This document shows, piece by piece, positions 55,571 to 62,256 of a DNA stretch of 64,000 nt. The translations under genes and the position numbers were made by a program. The notes under the pieces were generated by a model. The model searched no databases and was not told the origin of the DNA. It saw only the letters and a program-made list of their open reading frames with translations. Source of the DNA: Geobacter sp. AOG1 (lineage in GTDB: Bacteria; Desulfobacterota; Desulfuromonadia; Geobacterales; Geobacteraceae); contig NZ_BLIZ01000001.1 in NCBI RefSeq assembly GCF_019972315.1, positions 620,001 to 684,000 of the forward strand. Direction: 5' to 3'. Every line of letters begins with the position of its first letter. Position 1 is the stretch's first letter.

Positions 55571-55616
55571 AAAAAAAGCCGGGACCGAAGATAAGGTGAC
55601 ATTTCGGCAACCCGGC
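55571..55616 (-). terminator. Expression-platform terminator of riboswitch A
   Basis: On the minus strand the GCCGGG..CCGAA arm (complement of 55603-55616, inside the aptamer) can pair with TTCGG..CCCGGC (complement of 55578-55590), followed by seven T. Because one arm belongs to the aptamer, ligand binding should prevent the terminator. Confidence 0.8.
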
Positions 55617-55682
55617 TGTCTCAGTGAGACCCTGTAGGCTTTCCGCCCCATCCTCGCGGATGGTTGAGTATTATCGTGTACC
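55598..55682 (-). ncRNA. GEMM-I riboswitch A (cyclic dinucleotide; cGAMP-type likely)
   Basis: Read on the minus strand: ACGATAATACTCAACC, a GCGA-capped hairpin (CCATCC/GGATGG), then GGGGCGGAAAGCC, GGGTCTCACTGAGAC and AGCCGGGTTGCCGAAA. These are the conserved GNRA hairpin, tetraloop receptor and core of GEMM-I. The text is very close to the Geobacter GEMM-Ib form reported to bind 3',3'-cGAMP, as I remember it; ordinary c-di-GMP specificity cannot be excluded by eye. Confidence 0.88.
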
Positions 55683-55790
55683 ACCAACCGATTTGATGCC
55701 GCTTTCCGCCACCGACACGAACCGGCATACTACGCGCCCTTCAATGGCGAACCTCTTGCTAACGCAACCTCCACGTATGTTTTTGGCAAC

Positions 55791-55835
55791 AAAAAAGCCG
55801 GGACCGAATATCGTGTGATATTTCGGCAACCCGGC
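55791..55835 (-). terminator. Expression-platform terminator of riboswitch B
   Basis: The same arrangement as in copy A: the aptamer arm (complement of 55821-55835) pairs with the complement of 55797-55809, followed by six T (complement of 55791-55796). Confidence 0.8.
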
Positions 55836-55900
55836 TGTCTCAGTAAGACCCGTAGGCTTTCCGCCCCATTCTTGCGAATGGTTAAGTATTATCGTCTATC
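55817..55900 (-). ncRNA. GEMM-I riboswitch B, upstream tandem copy
   Basis: The minus strand reads ACGATAATACTTAACC, a GCAA-capped hairpin (CCATTC/GAATGG), GGGGCGGAAAGCC, GGGTCTTACTGAGAC and AGCCGGGTTGCCGAAA. Stem bases covary with copy A (CCATCC/GGATGG against CCATTC/GAATGG), supporting both as functional RNAs. The copies are about 220 nt apart, each with its own terminator. Confidence 0.88.
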
Positions 55901-56448
55901 TACTCTCAAACAATTTTTCTGAATTTTACATTTCCATGGAGGGTTGTCAACTTTTTTCTCAAGTCAGATCGAGTATCTGGATGTTCAGTCCGGACAGTTG
56001 CAGGCGGCAGAGCAAAATAGTAACGACTCTTCTTTGACTTTTTGTTGGTGTTCCGACAGATACAATGGTGCTTCCCATCAACGGTTTGGACGCTGTGCGG
56101 CCCGTTAGGCATATTTACCACAGTTATGGAAACAAAATGCCTTGATTGAAGCTGGAGCTGCGGGTACAATCACACTTTGCCACAAAACTCAACAGGTATC
56201 GACTGCCAGCATTAAAAACAATTAGTTCGATCGACTTTACTCAGCAATTCATGCCTAGAGTGGTAATTATGTCCCCCTGATACATTGGTATAAATAAATA
56301 TATTAGACTTTCGCCGTCCGAAAAGAGGCACAATGCAGAATCGTGGTTTACTAAAGAGCCGGTTGCAGTAGCGGTAAGGCAGGCAAATTAATTTTTGATC
56401 CAGTGCCTGGAATGTTCTCTTCCAGAAATAACTAGAATTGGGGTGGGA
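55901..56448. other. AT-rich intergenic region without a clear gene
   Basis: This holds the promoter that must precede riboswitch B on the minus strand and the upstream region of the methyltransferase on the plus strand. Short frames present here have no ribosome site or recognisable family. Confidence 0.5.
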
Positions 56449-57216
56449 ATGCAATTTATTTATAATTTTATTGCCCGGTATCCTCGCTTGGAAACCATAT
56501 TGACATCCATTTACCATGCCTACCAGGGAATACCGCGAGTCTCTCATTCAGAAATTACAAAAGAATTGTTACGGGAATGCATCGGAAAACAAGATCCCAC
56601 GATTCTTGACATTGGTTGCAACGATGGAACTCACACCTTGTGGTTTTTAGAGATATTTGAAAATCCTAAAATATTTTGTTTTGAGCCTGATCCAAGGGCG
56701 GCAGCTCGATTCAAACGGCAAGTTGGTCAACGATCTAACGTTACACTATTTGAAAATGCGCTGAGTGGGCATAACGGTGATATTACTTTTTACCAAAGTG
56801 GCGGTCAATTTGATGAAGAATCAGCAAAGATAATGGCTAAAGGATGGGATCGTTCAGGCTCGATTAAACCTCCACTGGAACATCTCAAATATGTACCGTC
56901 AGTTACGTTTGACCACAAAATAACCGTAAAAACGTCAACTTTAGATACTTGGTGCAGTGAACAAGGCATAGAGTCCATTGATTTAATGTGGATGGATGTT
57001 CAAGGTGCTGAGATTGACGTGTTTCAGGGAGGGCGGAATACTTTAACAAAAACTCGATTTATATATACTGAATACAGCAACATAGAACTATATAAGGGGC
57101 AATATACGTTGAAGCAATTACTTAAGTGTTTAAGTAGCTTCAAACCTCTGATCAGATACCCGTACGACATATTACTCAGTAACAATATGCTAAGAAAAAA
57201 CACAAGTAACGGATGA
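56449..57216 (+). CDS. FkbM-family methyltransferase
   Basis: A 255-residue SAM-dependent methyltransferase with start taken at ATG 56449 behind GGGGTGGGA. The SAM-binding motif is TILDIGCNDGTHTLWFLEIF, the acidic end CFEPDPRAAARF, and the FkbM signature IDLMWMDVQGAEIDVFQGG. FkbM enzymes O-methylate sugars or polyketides and often decorate surface glycans. The gene is visibly AT-rich against the backbone, which suggests transfer, and it converges with another methyltransferase gene. Confidence 0.85.
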   Translation: MQFIYNFIARYPRLETILTSIYHAYQGIPRVSHSEITKELLRECIGKQDPTILDIGCNDGTHTLWFLEIFENPKIFCFEPDPRAAARFKRQVGQRSNVTLFENALSGHNGDITFYQSGGQFDEESAKIMAKGWDRSGSIKPPLEHLKYVPSVTFDHKITVKTSTLDTWCSEQGIESIDLMWMDVQGAEIDVFQGGRNTLTKTRFIYTEYSNIELYKGQYTLKQLLKCLSSFKPLIRYPYDILLSNNMLRKNTSNG

Positions 57217-57303
57217 TTCTTGATAATGAGGAACCTAACCGTGGGCTCTCGGTTCCTCTAGGGGAAGCCGGCAAACGGTCCGTGCAACGGAACCAGAATA
57301 CAA

Positions 57304-57342
57304 CAACAAGGGCTTACAGACAATCTCTGTAAGCCCTTGTTG
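57304..57342. terminator. Bidirectional 17-bp hairpin
   Basis: A perfect 17-bp stem (57304-57320 with 57326-57342) and a CAATC loop lie between the two convergent methyltransferase genes. Just after it comes GGCTCCCCAGCGCGGAC, related to the motif beside hairpins at 38469 and 62134. Confidence 0.75.
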
Positions 57343-57453
57343 CTAGGCTCCCCAGCGCGGACTAATCTGGTCACTGGCAAGAACATATAATTTTTATGAC
57401 GGTTCTAAGCGTAGCAGCTCGTTTACGTTTGCTGCCAGTTGTTAGCAAACATC

Positions 57454-58248
57454 TCATGGAATTGCATTTCCTCGGCCGGAATCACTGAGTTTGAAGGTAA
57501 TGAAAACCTCAATATACTCAGCTCTAATGCCTTTGCTTATGTCATCAATGTAAATAAGTTGAGTGAAAAGGCCACTAGATTTAAATATGTGATGGCAAAT
57601 ATCAAATCCCCAATCTACAGTAACTAAGGACCCTTCATCGCTTATTGGGTTACCATGGAATACAGGTGACACAAGATGGGTTATTTCACCGTTGTCACAT
57701 CGTGCCCGAAGCTTGGAAGGCCTATATTTGTTCACAATGGGCACAGTAAATATATGTGCCCCACCTGGTTTCAATGTGCGAGCAATTTCACTAAATACCT
57801 TTGATGGATGGAAAACATGCTCCAAGACATCCTGCGTGATGTGCAAGTCTACGCTTTCATCGTTAAATGAAAGTGCCTCAAGATTTTCACAGCGTGTACC
57901 CCCTACGATACTTCCAGGATCATTGTTGGGGAAAAACTGTGAGGGGATATAATGATTACATTGTTGCGCAAGACGCTTACTAGCGCCCCGATTTCCGGGT
58001 GAGGACTCATGAATAATTAAATTTCGCCAGTCTGGAAAGTAAGTGTCAATAGTCAGCATTAGTGCTCGTTCGCGCGGTATACTTCCGCATTTTGAGCAGA
58101 AATAGTGATCTCTAAGCCATGCTTCCCGGGCCACAAATGTGACTTCGCTTTCACACGTTGGGCAATTACCGACGTTTTCCAGCACTGGAGTGCTCGGCTT
58201 TGTAAATATTTGGTGCCCTGCTAGCATTAACTTGTTTAACAATCTCAT
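57454..58248 (-). CDS. Class I SAM methyltransferase with N-terminal zinc ribbon
   Basis: A 264-residue protein from the ATG ending at 58248 (AAGGGA upstream); an in-frame ATG ending at 58296 lacks a ribosome site. The N-terminus has a two-CxxC zinc ribbon (NCPTCESEVTF, YFCSKCGSIPRERAL). The methyltransferase core carries VDLHITQDVLEHVFHPSKVFSEIARTLKPGGAHIFTVP. Such proteins are common in surface-polysaccharide loci. The gene is AT-rich like its FkbM neighbour, so the two may have been acquired together. Confidence 0.82.
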   Translation of the reverse strand: MRLLNKLMLAGHQIFTKPSTPVLENVGNCPTCESEVTFVAREAWLRDHYFCSKCGSIPRERALMLTIDTYFPDWRNLIIHESSPGNRGASKRLAQQCNHYIPSQFFPNNDPGSIVGGTRCENLEALSFNDESVDLHITQDVLEHVFHPSKVFSEIARTLKPGGAHIFTVPIVNKYRPSKLRARCDNGEITHLVSPVFHGNPISDEGSLVTVDWGFDICHHIFKSSGLFTQLIYIDDISKGIRAEYIEVFITFKLSDSGRGNAIP

Positions 58249-58632
58249 AGTTTGTTGTCCCTTGGTGGCTAATCCCATTATTGGTAGACGTTCCATATAG
58301 AATTCTTAAAGCGGCCAGTTTCTCCAAAGACCACCCCGTAACATGGGGCCTTCAAAAATACATCCCTCCTTTCTATAGCACCTTCATAATCATTTTTCAA
58401 AGCTAGAAAATCTTCTTATCAACATGACTGACACTGTTGCAATCCATCCACAGAAAGGATGTGAAACATCGGCTCGAGCGCACCTCATTCCCTGACCAAC
58501 TGACCAACTCCGCCAGACGCAAGAAATGGTGCAAGGCCAACGTTACAGCGTTGACCGTTGGATAAGCTGGATGGTCTAATTCTCGATGCTATCGCTGATC
58601 GGGAGTTTTTACTCTTGAACTTTTCGCCTGGA
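58249..58632. other. Intergenic region between methyltransferase and ArsR operon
   Basis: No coding frame or RNA family is recognisable here. It must carry promoters for both flanking transcripts, which point away from each other. Confidence 0.45.
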
Positions 58633-58660
58633 GCTGATATTAGGATATTCGAATATCAGC
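58633..58660 (+). promoter_or_regulatory. ArsR/SmtB-type operator
   Basis: The core GATATTCGAATATC (58644-58657) is a perfect 14-bp palindrome. GCTGATAT (58633-58640) and ATATCAGC (58653-58660) form an outer inverted repeat. It lies directly before the ArsR ribosome site, as expected for autorepression. Confidence 0.8.
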
Positions 58661-58672
58661 AAGGAGAACATC

Positions 58673-59017
58673 GTGGATTTTAATACATCACTTGAATGGG
58701 CCGAACTCTTAAAGGCTATAGCGCACCCTACACGCCTTCAGATTGTCGCGGAACTCCTCAAAGGCACCAAATGCGTGACCGACATTCAAGAGATATTGCC
58801 TGCGTCTCAGTCCAACATCTCGCAGCACCTTACCGTACTTCGTAATGCGGGAATCGTGAGTTTCTCCCAGGACGGCTCCCAACGGTGTTACTTCGTAAGC
58901 CGTCCCAACCTCGTGTCTGCGATTCTTTCACAACTTGCCGCAGGGGAGCCGGTTACACGTAAGACAAAGGAAGAGATTGACCAGGAAAAACGTTCTGGAG
59001 GTGCCTGCTGTGTCTGA
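58673..59017 (+). CDS. ArsR-family repressor with C-terminal CysCys
   Basis: A 114-residue winged-helix repressor starting at GTG 58673 with AAGGAG (58661-58666). The recognition region is LPASQSNISQHLTVLRNAGIVSFSQDGSQRCYFV. Candidate metal or metalloid ligands are a cysteine in GTKCVTDI (where ArsR proteins carry their sensor cysteines) and the C-terminal pair GGACCV. As(III)- or similar soft-metal-sensing is plausible but not proven. It is the first gene of a seven-gene operon and overlaps the next. Confidence 0.9.
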   Translation: MDFNTSLEWAELLKAIAHPTRLQIVAELLKGTKCVTDIQEILPASQSNISQHLTVLRNAGIVSFSQDGSQRCYFVSRPNLVSAILSQLAAGEPVTRKTKEEIDQEKRSGGACCV

Positions 59018-59807
59018 TGAAGTCAAGGTGCCTCTCTTTGAGCACGACCATGCAGAGAGACCCGTGTTCCTTGCTGGCAACATGCTGGAAGCCGCCAGAG
59101 TTCAGAAGAATTTACCATCGCTGACAGTGCCACATGGTTGCCTATTGGATTTTGACGGCGAACTGGTGGACTTTTTGCTGATGACTGGGGCAGCAACTCA
59201 CGAACCAGCCTGGCCCTGTTTCCATACTCGCCTTTACCGCTGGTCGGTTAACGGAACCGAATACGGGATTATCGGCGGCACTGTCGGGGCATCATTCGCG
59301 GTACTTGTAGCAGAAGAACTCTTCGCCTTGGGGTGCAGGGCACTGGTAACCATCTCTTCAGCCGGACTCATTGCCGAACAGCTCCAGACACCCTTGTTTT
59401 TGTTAATCGAGCAGGCGTTGCGTGATGAAGGAACAAGTTATCACTATCTGCCGCCCGAGCGTTATGCACAGGCATCATCACCGTTGCTGGAGGCAGTAGC
59501 CCGGCAATTGAATGATGCTGGTCTCCAGTGTATCCGTGGCAAATCCTGGACAACCGATGCGCCATTCCGCGAGACACAGAAACTGATTTCAGCACGAAGA
59601 GACGAAGGCATCATTTCCGTGGAAATGGAAGCTGCCGCCTTGCTGGCGATGGGCACGGCCCTCAACAAGCCAGTAATCTGCTTCGCCCACATAACAAATT
59701 CCATGGCCACCCGTGATGATGATTTTGAAAAGGGTGGCGACGATGGCCATGAAACTGCGTTGAAAGTCTGTGCACTGGCACTGTCCGCACTCCTGGAGCA
59801 TAACTGA
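59010..59807 (+). CDS. Nucleoside phosphorylase-family protein
   Basis: The GTG start at 59010 overlaps the ArsR stop by 8 bp, with CTGGAGG just upstream. The 265-residue product has the PNP/UDP phosphorylase fold: GGTVGASFAVLVAEELFALGCRALVTISSAGLI and, near the end, EGIISVEMEAAALLAMGTALNKPVICFAHITNSM (the EMEAA substrate-binding motif). It probably splits a nucleoside or methylthio-nucleoside. Within an ArsR operon containing methyltransferases it might process a SAM-derived or metalloid-containing nucleoside, which is inference. Confidence 0.85.
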   Translation: MSDEVKVPLFEHDHAERPVFLAGNMLEAARVQKNLPSLTVPHGCLLDFDGELVDFLLMTGAATHEPAWPCFHTRLYRWSVNGTEYGIIGGTVGASFAVLVAEELFALGCRALVTISSAGLIAEQLQTPLFLLIEQALRDEGTSYHYLPPERYAQASSPLLEAVARQLNDAGLQCIRGKSWTTDAPFRETQKLISARRDEGIISVEMEAAALLAMGTALNKPVICFAHITNSMATRDDDFEKGGDDGHETALKVCALALSALLEHN

Positions 59808-59828
59808 ATCTATCCCTTGGAGGTTTCC

Positions 59829-60110
59829 ATGTTGAAGCTCGTCGTATTTCACACCGGAAGTAAGGGTTGAACAAGTTGCGCCATGGCTACAGGTGTAGCC
59901 AATAAAATGAAGGACCACTTTGGTGGGGCGATTGACGTAGCGATACATCTGATTGATTCACCGGAAGCCGCCAACTATGTGCTGAGAGCGGCAACAACCG
60001 TCTTTCTTAACGATGCATGGGTTCCCCTCGACATCGCAACATCGGCGGGCCGAATGCAGGAGTATCTTGAACAGGCACTGGACGGTGAGGAGACGCATGA
60101 AGGTTCGTGA
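59829..60110 (+). CDS. Thioredoxin-like selenoprotein (UGA = Sec14)
   Basis: A strong ribosome site (GGAGG, 59819-59823) precedes ATG 59829, yet the frame meets TGA at 59868-59870. Reading it as selenocysteine gives a 93-residue protein beginning MLKLVVFHTGSKG-U-TSCA, with a UxxC redox motif after a beta strand, and continuing as a thioredoxin-like fold (VAIHLIDSPEAANYVLRAAT, TVFLNDAWVPLDIA). Fourteen bases after the TGA, GGCTAC-AGGT-GTAGCC (59885-59900) forms a SECIS-like hairpin with GGU in the loop, as in E. coli fdhF. The only internal start (59883) has no ribosome site. It overlaps the next gene by 14 bp. Confidence 0.8.
59885..59900 (+). promoter_or_regulatory. Bacterial SECIS-like stem-loop
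   Basis: A six-base-pair perfect stem GGCTAC/GTAGCC with tetraloop AGGT starts 14 nt downstream of the in-frame TGA. Distance and loop sequence suit SelB-dependent decoding. Confidence 0.7.
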
Positions 60111-60675
60111 CAGCGGAATGCCGGATGAGGAAATGTGGGACGGTTTTTTTGAGCCAGCCAAGGTACTGGCCACGTTTGGTCTCGACCGTGGCCTTCAAGA
60201 CCTGGTTGAATTTGGTTGCGGCTATGGCACCTTTACCCTGGCCGCCGCCGCGATTGCTTCAGGAACCGTGCATGCCCTGGATATAGAACCGGAGATGACG
60301 GCCGTAGTTCAGAAGAAGTGCCTAGATGCCGGGGTACAAAATGTGAAAGTTACGCTCCGCGACTTTGTCGCCACCGGCACCGGCCTAGCCGACAACTCAA
60401 TGGATGCTGCCTTGCTCTTCAATATCCTGCATCATGAAGAGCCGGTGGCCTTAATGAAAGAGGCTCTTCGCGTACTCAAGCCGAACGGCATGCTGGCGGT
60501 GATTCACTGGAACTACGACCCCACAACGCCCCGCGGGCCGGCCATGGAGATCCGTCCCCGACCGGAACAATGCATCGAATGGGGGAAGGAAGCTGGATTC
60601 AACTTCAATGAGCGAAATCGCTACAACCTGCCGCCTCACCACTACGGGTTACTCTTCAGGAAGCCTTTTACCTGA
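60097..60675 (+). CDS. Class I SAM methyltransferase 1 of the ArsR operon
   Basis: The ATG at 60097 follows GTGAGGAGACGC. The 192-residue product has VEFGCGYGTFTLAAAAIASG (SAM motif I), ALDIEPEM, and AALLFNILHHEEPVALMKEALRVLKPNGMLAVIHW. It is smaller than ArsM arsenite methyltransferases and lacks an obvious trio of conserved cysteines, so the substrate is open. It is coupled to the selenoprotein gene (overlap) and to the next methyltransferase. Confidence 0.87.
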   Translation: MKVRDSGMPDEEMWDGFFEPAKVLATFGLDRGLQDLVEFGCGYGTFTLAAAAIASGTVHALDIEPEMTAVVQKKCLDAGVQNVKVTLRDFVATGTGLADNSMDAALLFNILHHEEPVALMKEALRVLKPNGMLAVIHWNYDPTTPRGPAMEIRPRPEQCIEWGKEAGFNFNERNRYNLPPHHYGLLFRKPFT

Positions 60676-60713
60676 TGATCTTCTTACTGCCCGTGAGGCC
60701 GCCGAAAACCACA

Positions 60714-61352
60714 ATGACCAAGACAACAGCTTTTGATGAACAGCCAAACGATTACGATTCCTGGTTTGAAAGGCATCATGACCTCTACCAGGCAGAGCTT
60801 GCTGCAATATATGCTGCTGTTCCCAAAAGTGGTCAAGGAGTGGAAATTGGTGTCGGGACAGGCCGTTTTGCAGCTCCTCTCAGTATCTCCACAGGGGTAG
60901 ACCCGTCGCTTGGCATGGCTGAACTGGCTCGACAACGAGGAGTTGAAGTGCTGGAAGGTGTGGCGGAAGCCCTTCCGCTTACCGACAACAGTTTTGATTA
61001 TGCGCTCATGGTCACGGTTGTCTGCTTCCTTGACGATCTACCCAAAGCGTTCCGGGAAGCTTGGCGCATACTCAAGCCTGGAGGATCTCTTGTCGTCGGA
61101 TTCATAGACCGGGAGAGTGCTCTTGGCCGCAGCTATGAGCAGAAGCAAGAACAGAGCGTTTTCTATCGTGACGCCACCTTTTATTCTGTAGGTGACTTGG
61201 TGGTGTTACTGCATAGAGCCGGTTTTGAAGACTTCTCATACTGGCAGACATTGCTTCCAGGAGAACCACCTGACGTAACTGTTCGCGAAGGTTTCGGCGC
61301 TGGAGGTTTCGTCGTTATTAGAGCTCAAAAACGTGACAAGGAGGATATATGA
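60714..61352 (+). CDS. Class I SAM methyltransferase 2 of the ArsR operon
   Basis: A 212-residue enzyme from ATG 60714 (an in-frame ATG at 60675 overlapping the previous stop is the alternative). Core motifs: GVEIGVGTGRFAAPL, GVDPSLGMAELARQRG, ALPLTDNSFDYALMVTVVCFLDDLPKAFREAWRILKPGGSLVVGF. It is of the UbiE/type 11 kind. It overlaps the CGGC-protein gene. The substrate is unknown. Confidence 0.87.
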   Translation: MTKTTAFDEQPNDYDSWFERHHDLYQAELAAIYAAVPKSGQGVEIGVGTGRFAAPLSISTGVDPSLGMAELARQRGVEVLEGVAEALPLTDNSFDYALMVTVVCFLDDLPKAFREAWRILKPGGSLVVGFIDRESALGRSYEQKQEQSVFYRDATFYSVGDLVVLLHRAGFEDFSYWQTLLPGEPPDVTVREGFGAGGFVVIRAQKRDKEDI

Positions 61353-61678
61353 AGATAGGCATCATACGTTGTCAGTTGACCGAGGACATGTGCCCCGGCA
61401 GCACCGATTTCAAGGCTGCCAAGGAGGGGACATTGGCCTTCGAGGAAACCGGTCCGGTAGAGATTATCGGGTTTCTCTCCTGTGGTGGATGTTCAGGCAA
61501 GAAGGCAGTCACACGGGCCAAGATGATGGTTGACCGTGGAGCTGAGGCAATCGTATTCGCTTCCTGTATGAAAAACGGCAACCCAATCGGATATTCCTGC
61601 CCGCACTTTGCCGCAATCAAAGGAGCGGTAGAGAATAAACTCGGCCCCGAAACGAAGATTATCGACTGGACGCACTAA
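61349..61678 (+). CDS. CGGC-domain protein
   Basis: A 109-residue protein with AAGGAGG before ATG 61349. It carries the signature FLSCGGCSGKKAV plus further cysteines (IIRCQLTEDMC, FASCMKNG, YSCPHF), typical of the CGGC family of probable metal-binding proteins of unknown function. In an operon led by an ArsR repressor, soft-metal or metalloid binding is a natural guess. Confidence 0.88.
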   Translation: MKIGIIRCQLTEDMCPGSTDFKAAKEGTLAFEETGPVEIIGFLSCGGCSGKKAVTRAKMMVDRGAEAIVFASCMKNGNPIGYSCPHFAAIKGAVENKLGPETKIIDWTH

Positions 61679-61685
61679 GCACACT

Positions 61686-61967
61686 ATGACCTATGCCGAT
61701 TTACAAGAGGCACTGCGGATTTTAGGATTGGGTGAACGGGCGACGCAGAGAGAAATCAAAGCCAGGCATCGACAGTTGGTTAAGCGCCATCATCCTGATG
61801 CCTGTGTCACGTCCGAACCGGAAGCAATCCGTCAAATAAATGCGGCCTATCGCATAATCCAAGACTACATTTCCGAATATCGTTTTTCATTTGCAGAGAA
61901 CGAATTCTATGAGCAGAACCCGGAGGAGCGTGTCAGGCATCAGTTCATGGATTTTTATAACAAGTAA
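61686..61967 (+). CDS. Small J-domain protein
   Basis: A 93-residue protein consisting of a J domain (residues about 5-65): ALRILGLGERATQREIKARHRQLVKRHHPDAC, with the HPD motif that stimulates Hsp70 ATPase. It has no zinc or client-binding domains. It lies 7 bp after the CGGC gene as the last gene of the operon. Small J proteins like this can act as Hsp70 co-chaperones for one client, such as a metalloprotein. Confidence 0.88.
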   Translation: MTYADLQEALRILGLGERATQREIKARHRQLVKRHHPDACVTSEPEAIRQINAAYRIIQDYISEYRFSFAENEFYEQNPEERVRHQFMDFYNK

Positions 61968-62017
61968 AGGGTAAATCCCTGCTGCGGCTGCAGAATGCGG
62001 GTAGTGAGGGGAGGAAG

Positions 62018-62046
62018 AGTCGGGGAGTTTTCTCCGGCTTTTTTTG
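62018..62046 (+). terminator. Intrinsic terminator of the ArsR operon
   Basis: AGTCGGGGAG (62018-62027) pairs, with a bulge, with CTCCGGCT (62032-62039), followed by a run of T. Confidence 0.7.
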
Positions 62047-62092
62047 TTGTGGAAGAGGGGTAGCAGATAACTTTATTACATCTCAAAAGAAA

Positions 62093-62122
62093 AGGCACCT
62101 ACAAGAAAACTTGTAAGTGCCT
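62093..62122. terminator. Hairpin terminator with adjacent CTCCCCCTGGCG motif (copy 3)
   Basis: AGGCACCTACAAG (62093-62105) and CTTGTAAGTGCCT (62110-62122) pair with one mismatch around AAAA; GTTTTTATT follows. CTCCCCCTGGCG at 62134-62145 is identical to 38469-38480. On the minus strand the unit reads like a tRNA 3' tail (GGGGGAGCCA) followed by a terminator. Confidence 0.6.
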
Positions 62123-62256
62123 GTTTTTATTGGCTCCCCCTGGCGGACGAAATTAGGAACTTTTTCAGCTCGTCTCCGACAACCTTTTTGAGATTTTTGC
62201 CGTCCGATCAGAACAAGCGATGAGACCTTTTAAAGTTCGCATGCGAAATCGCGATG

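Noticed and set aside
55906-56169. Minus-strand 87-codon frame upstream of the riboswitches
   Set aside because: It is Lys/Arg/His-rich with no family or ribosome signal and lies where the riboswitch promoter is expected.
59883-60110. 75-residue protein from ATG 59883
   Set aside because: No ribosome site precedes it; the upstream ATG 59829 with a strong site and an in-frame TGA plus hairpin explains the locus better.
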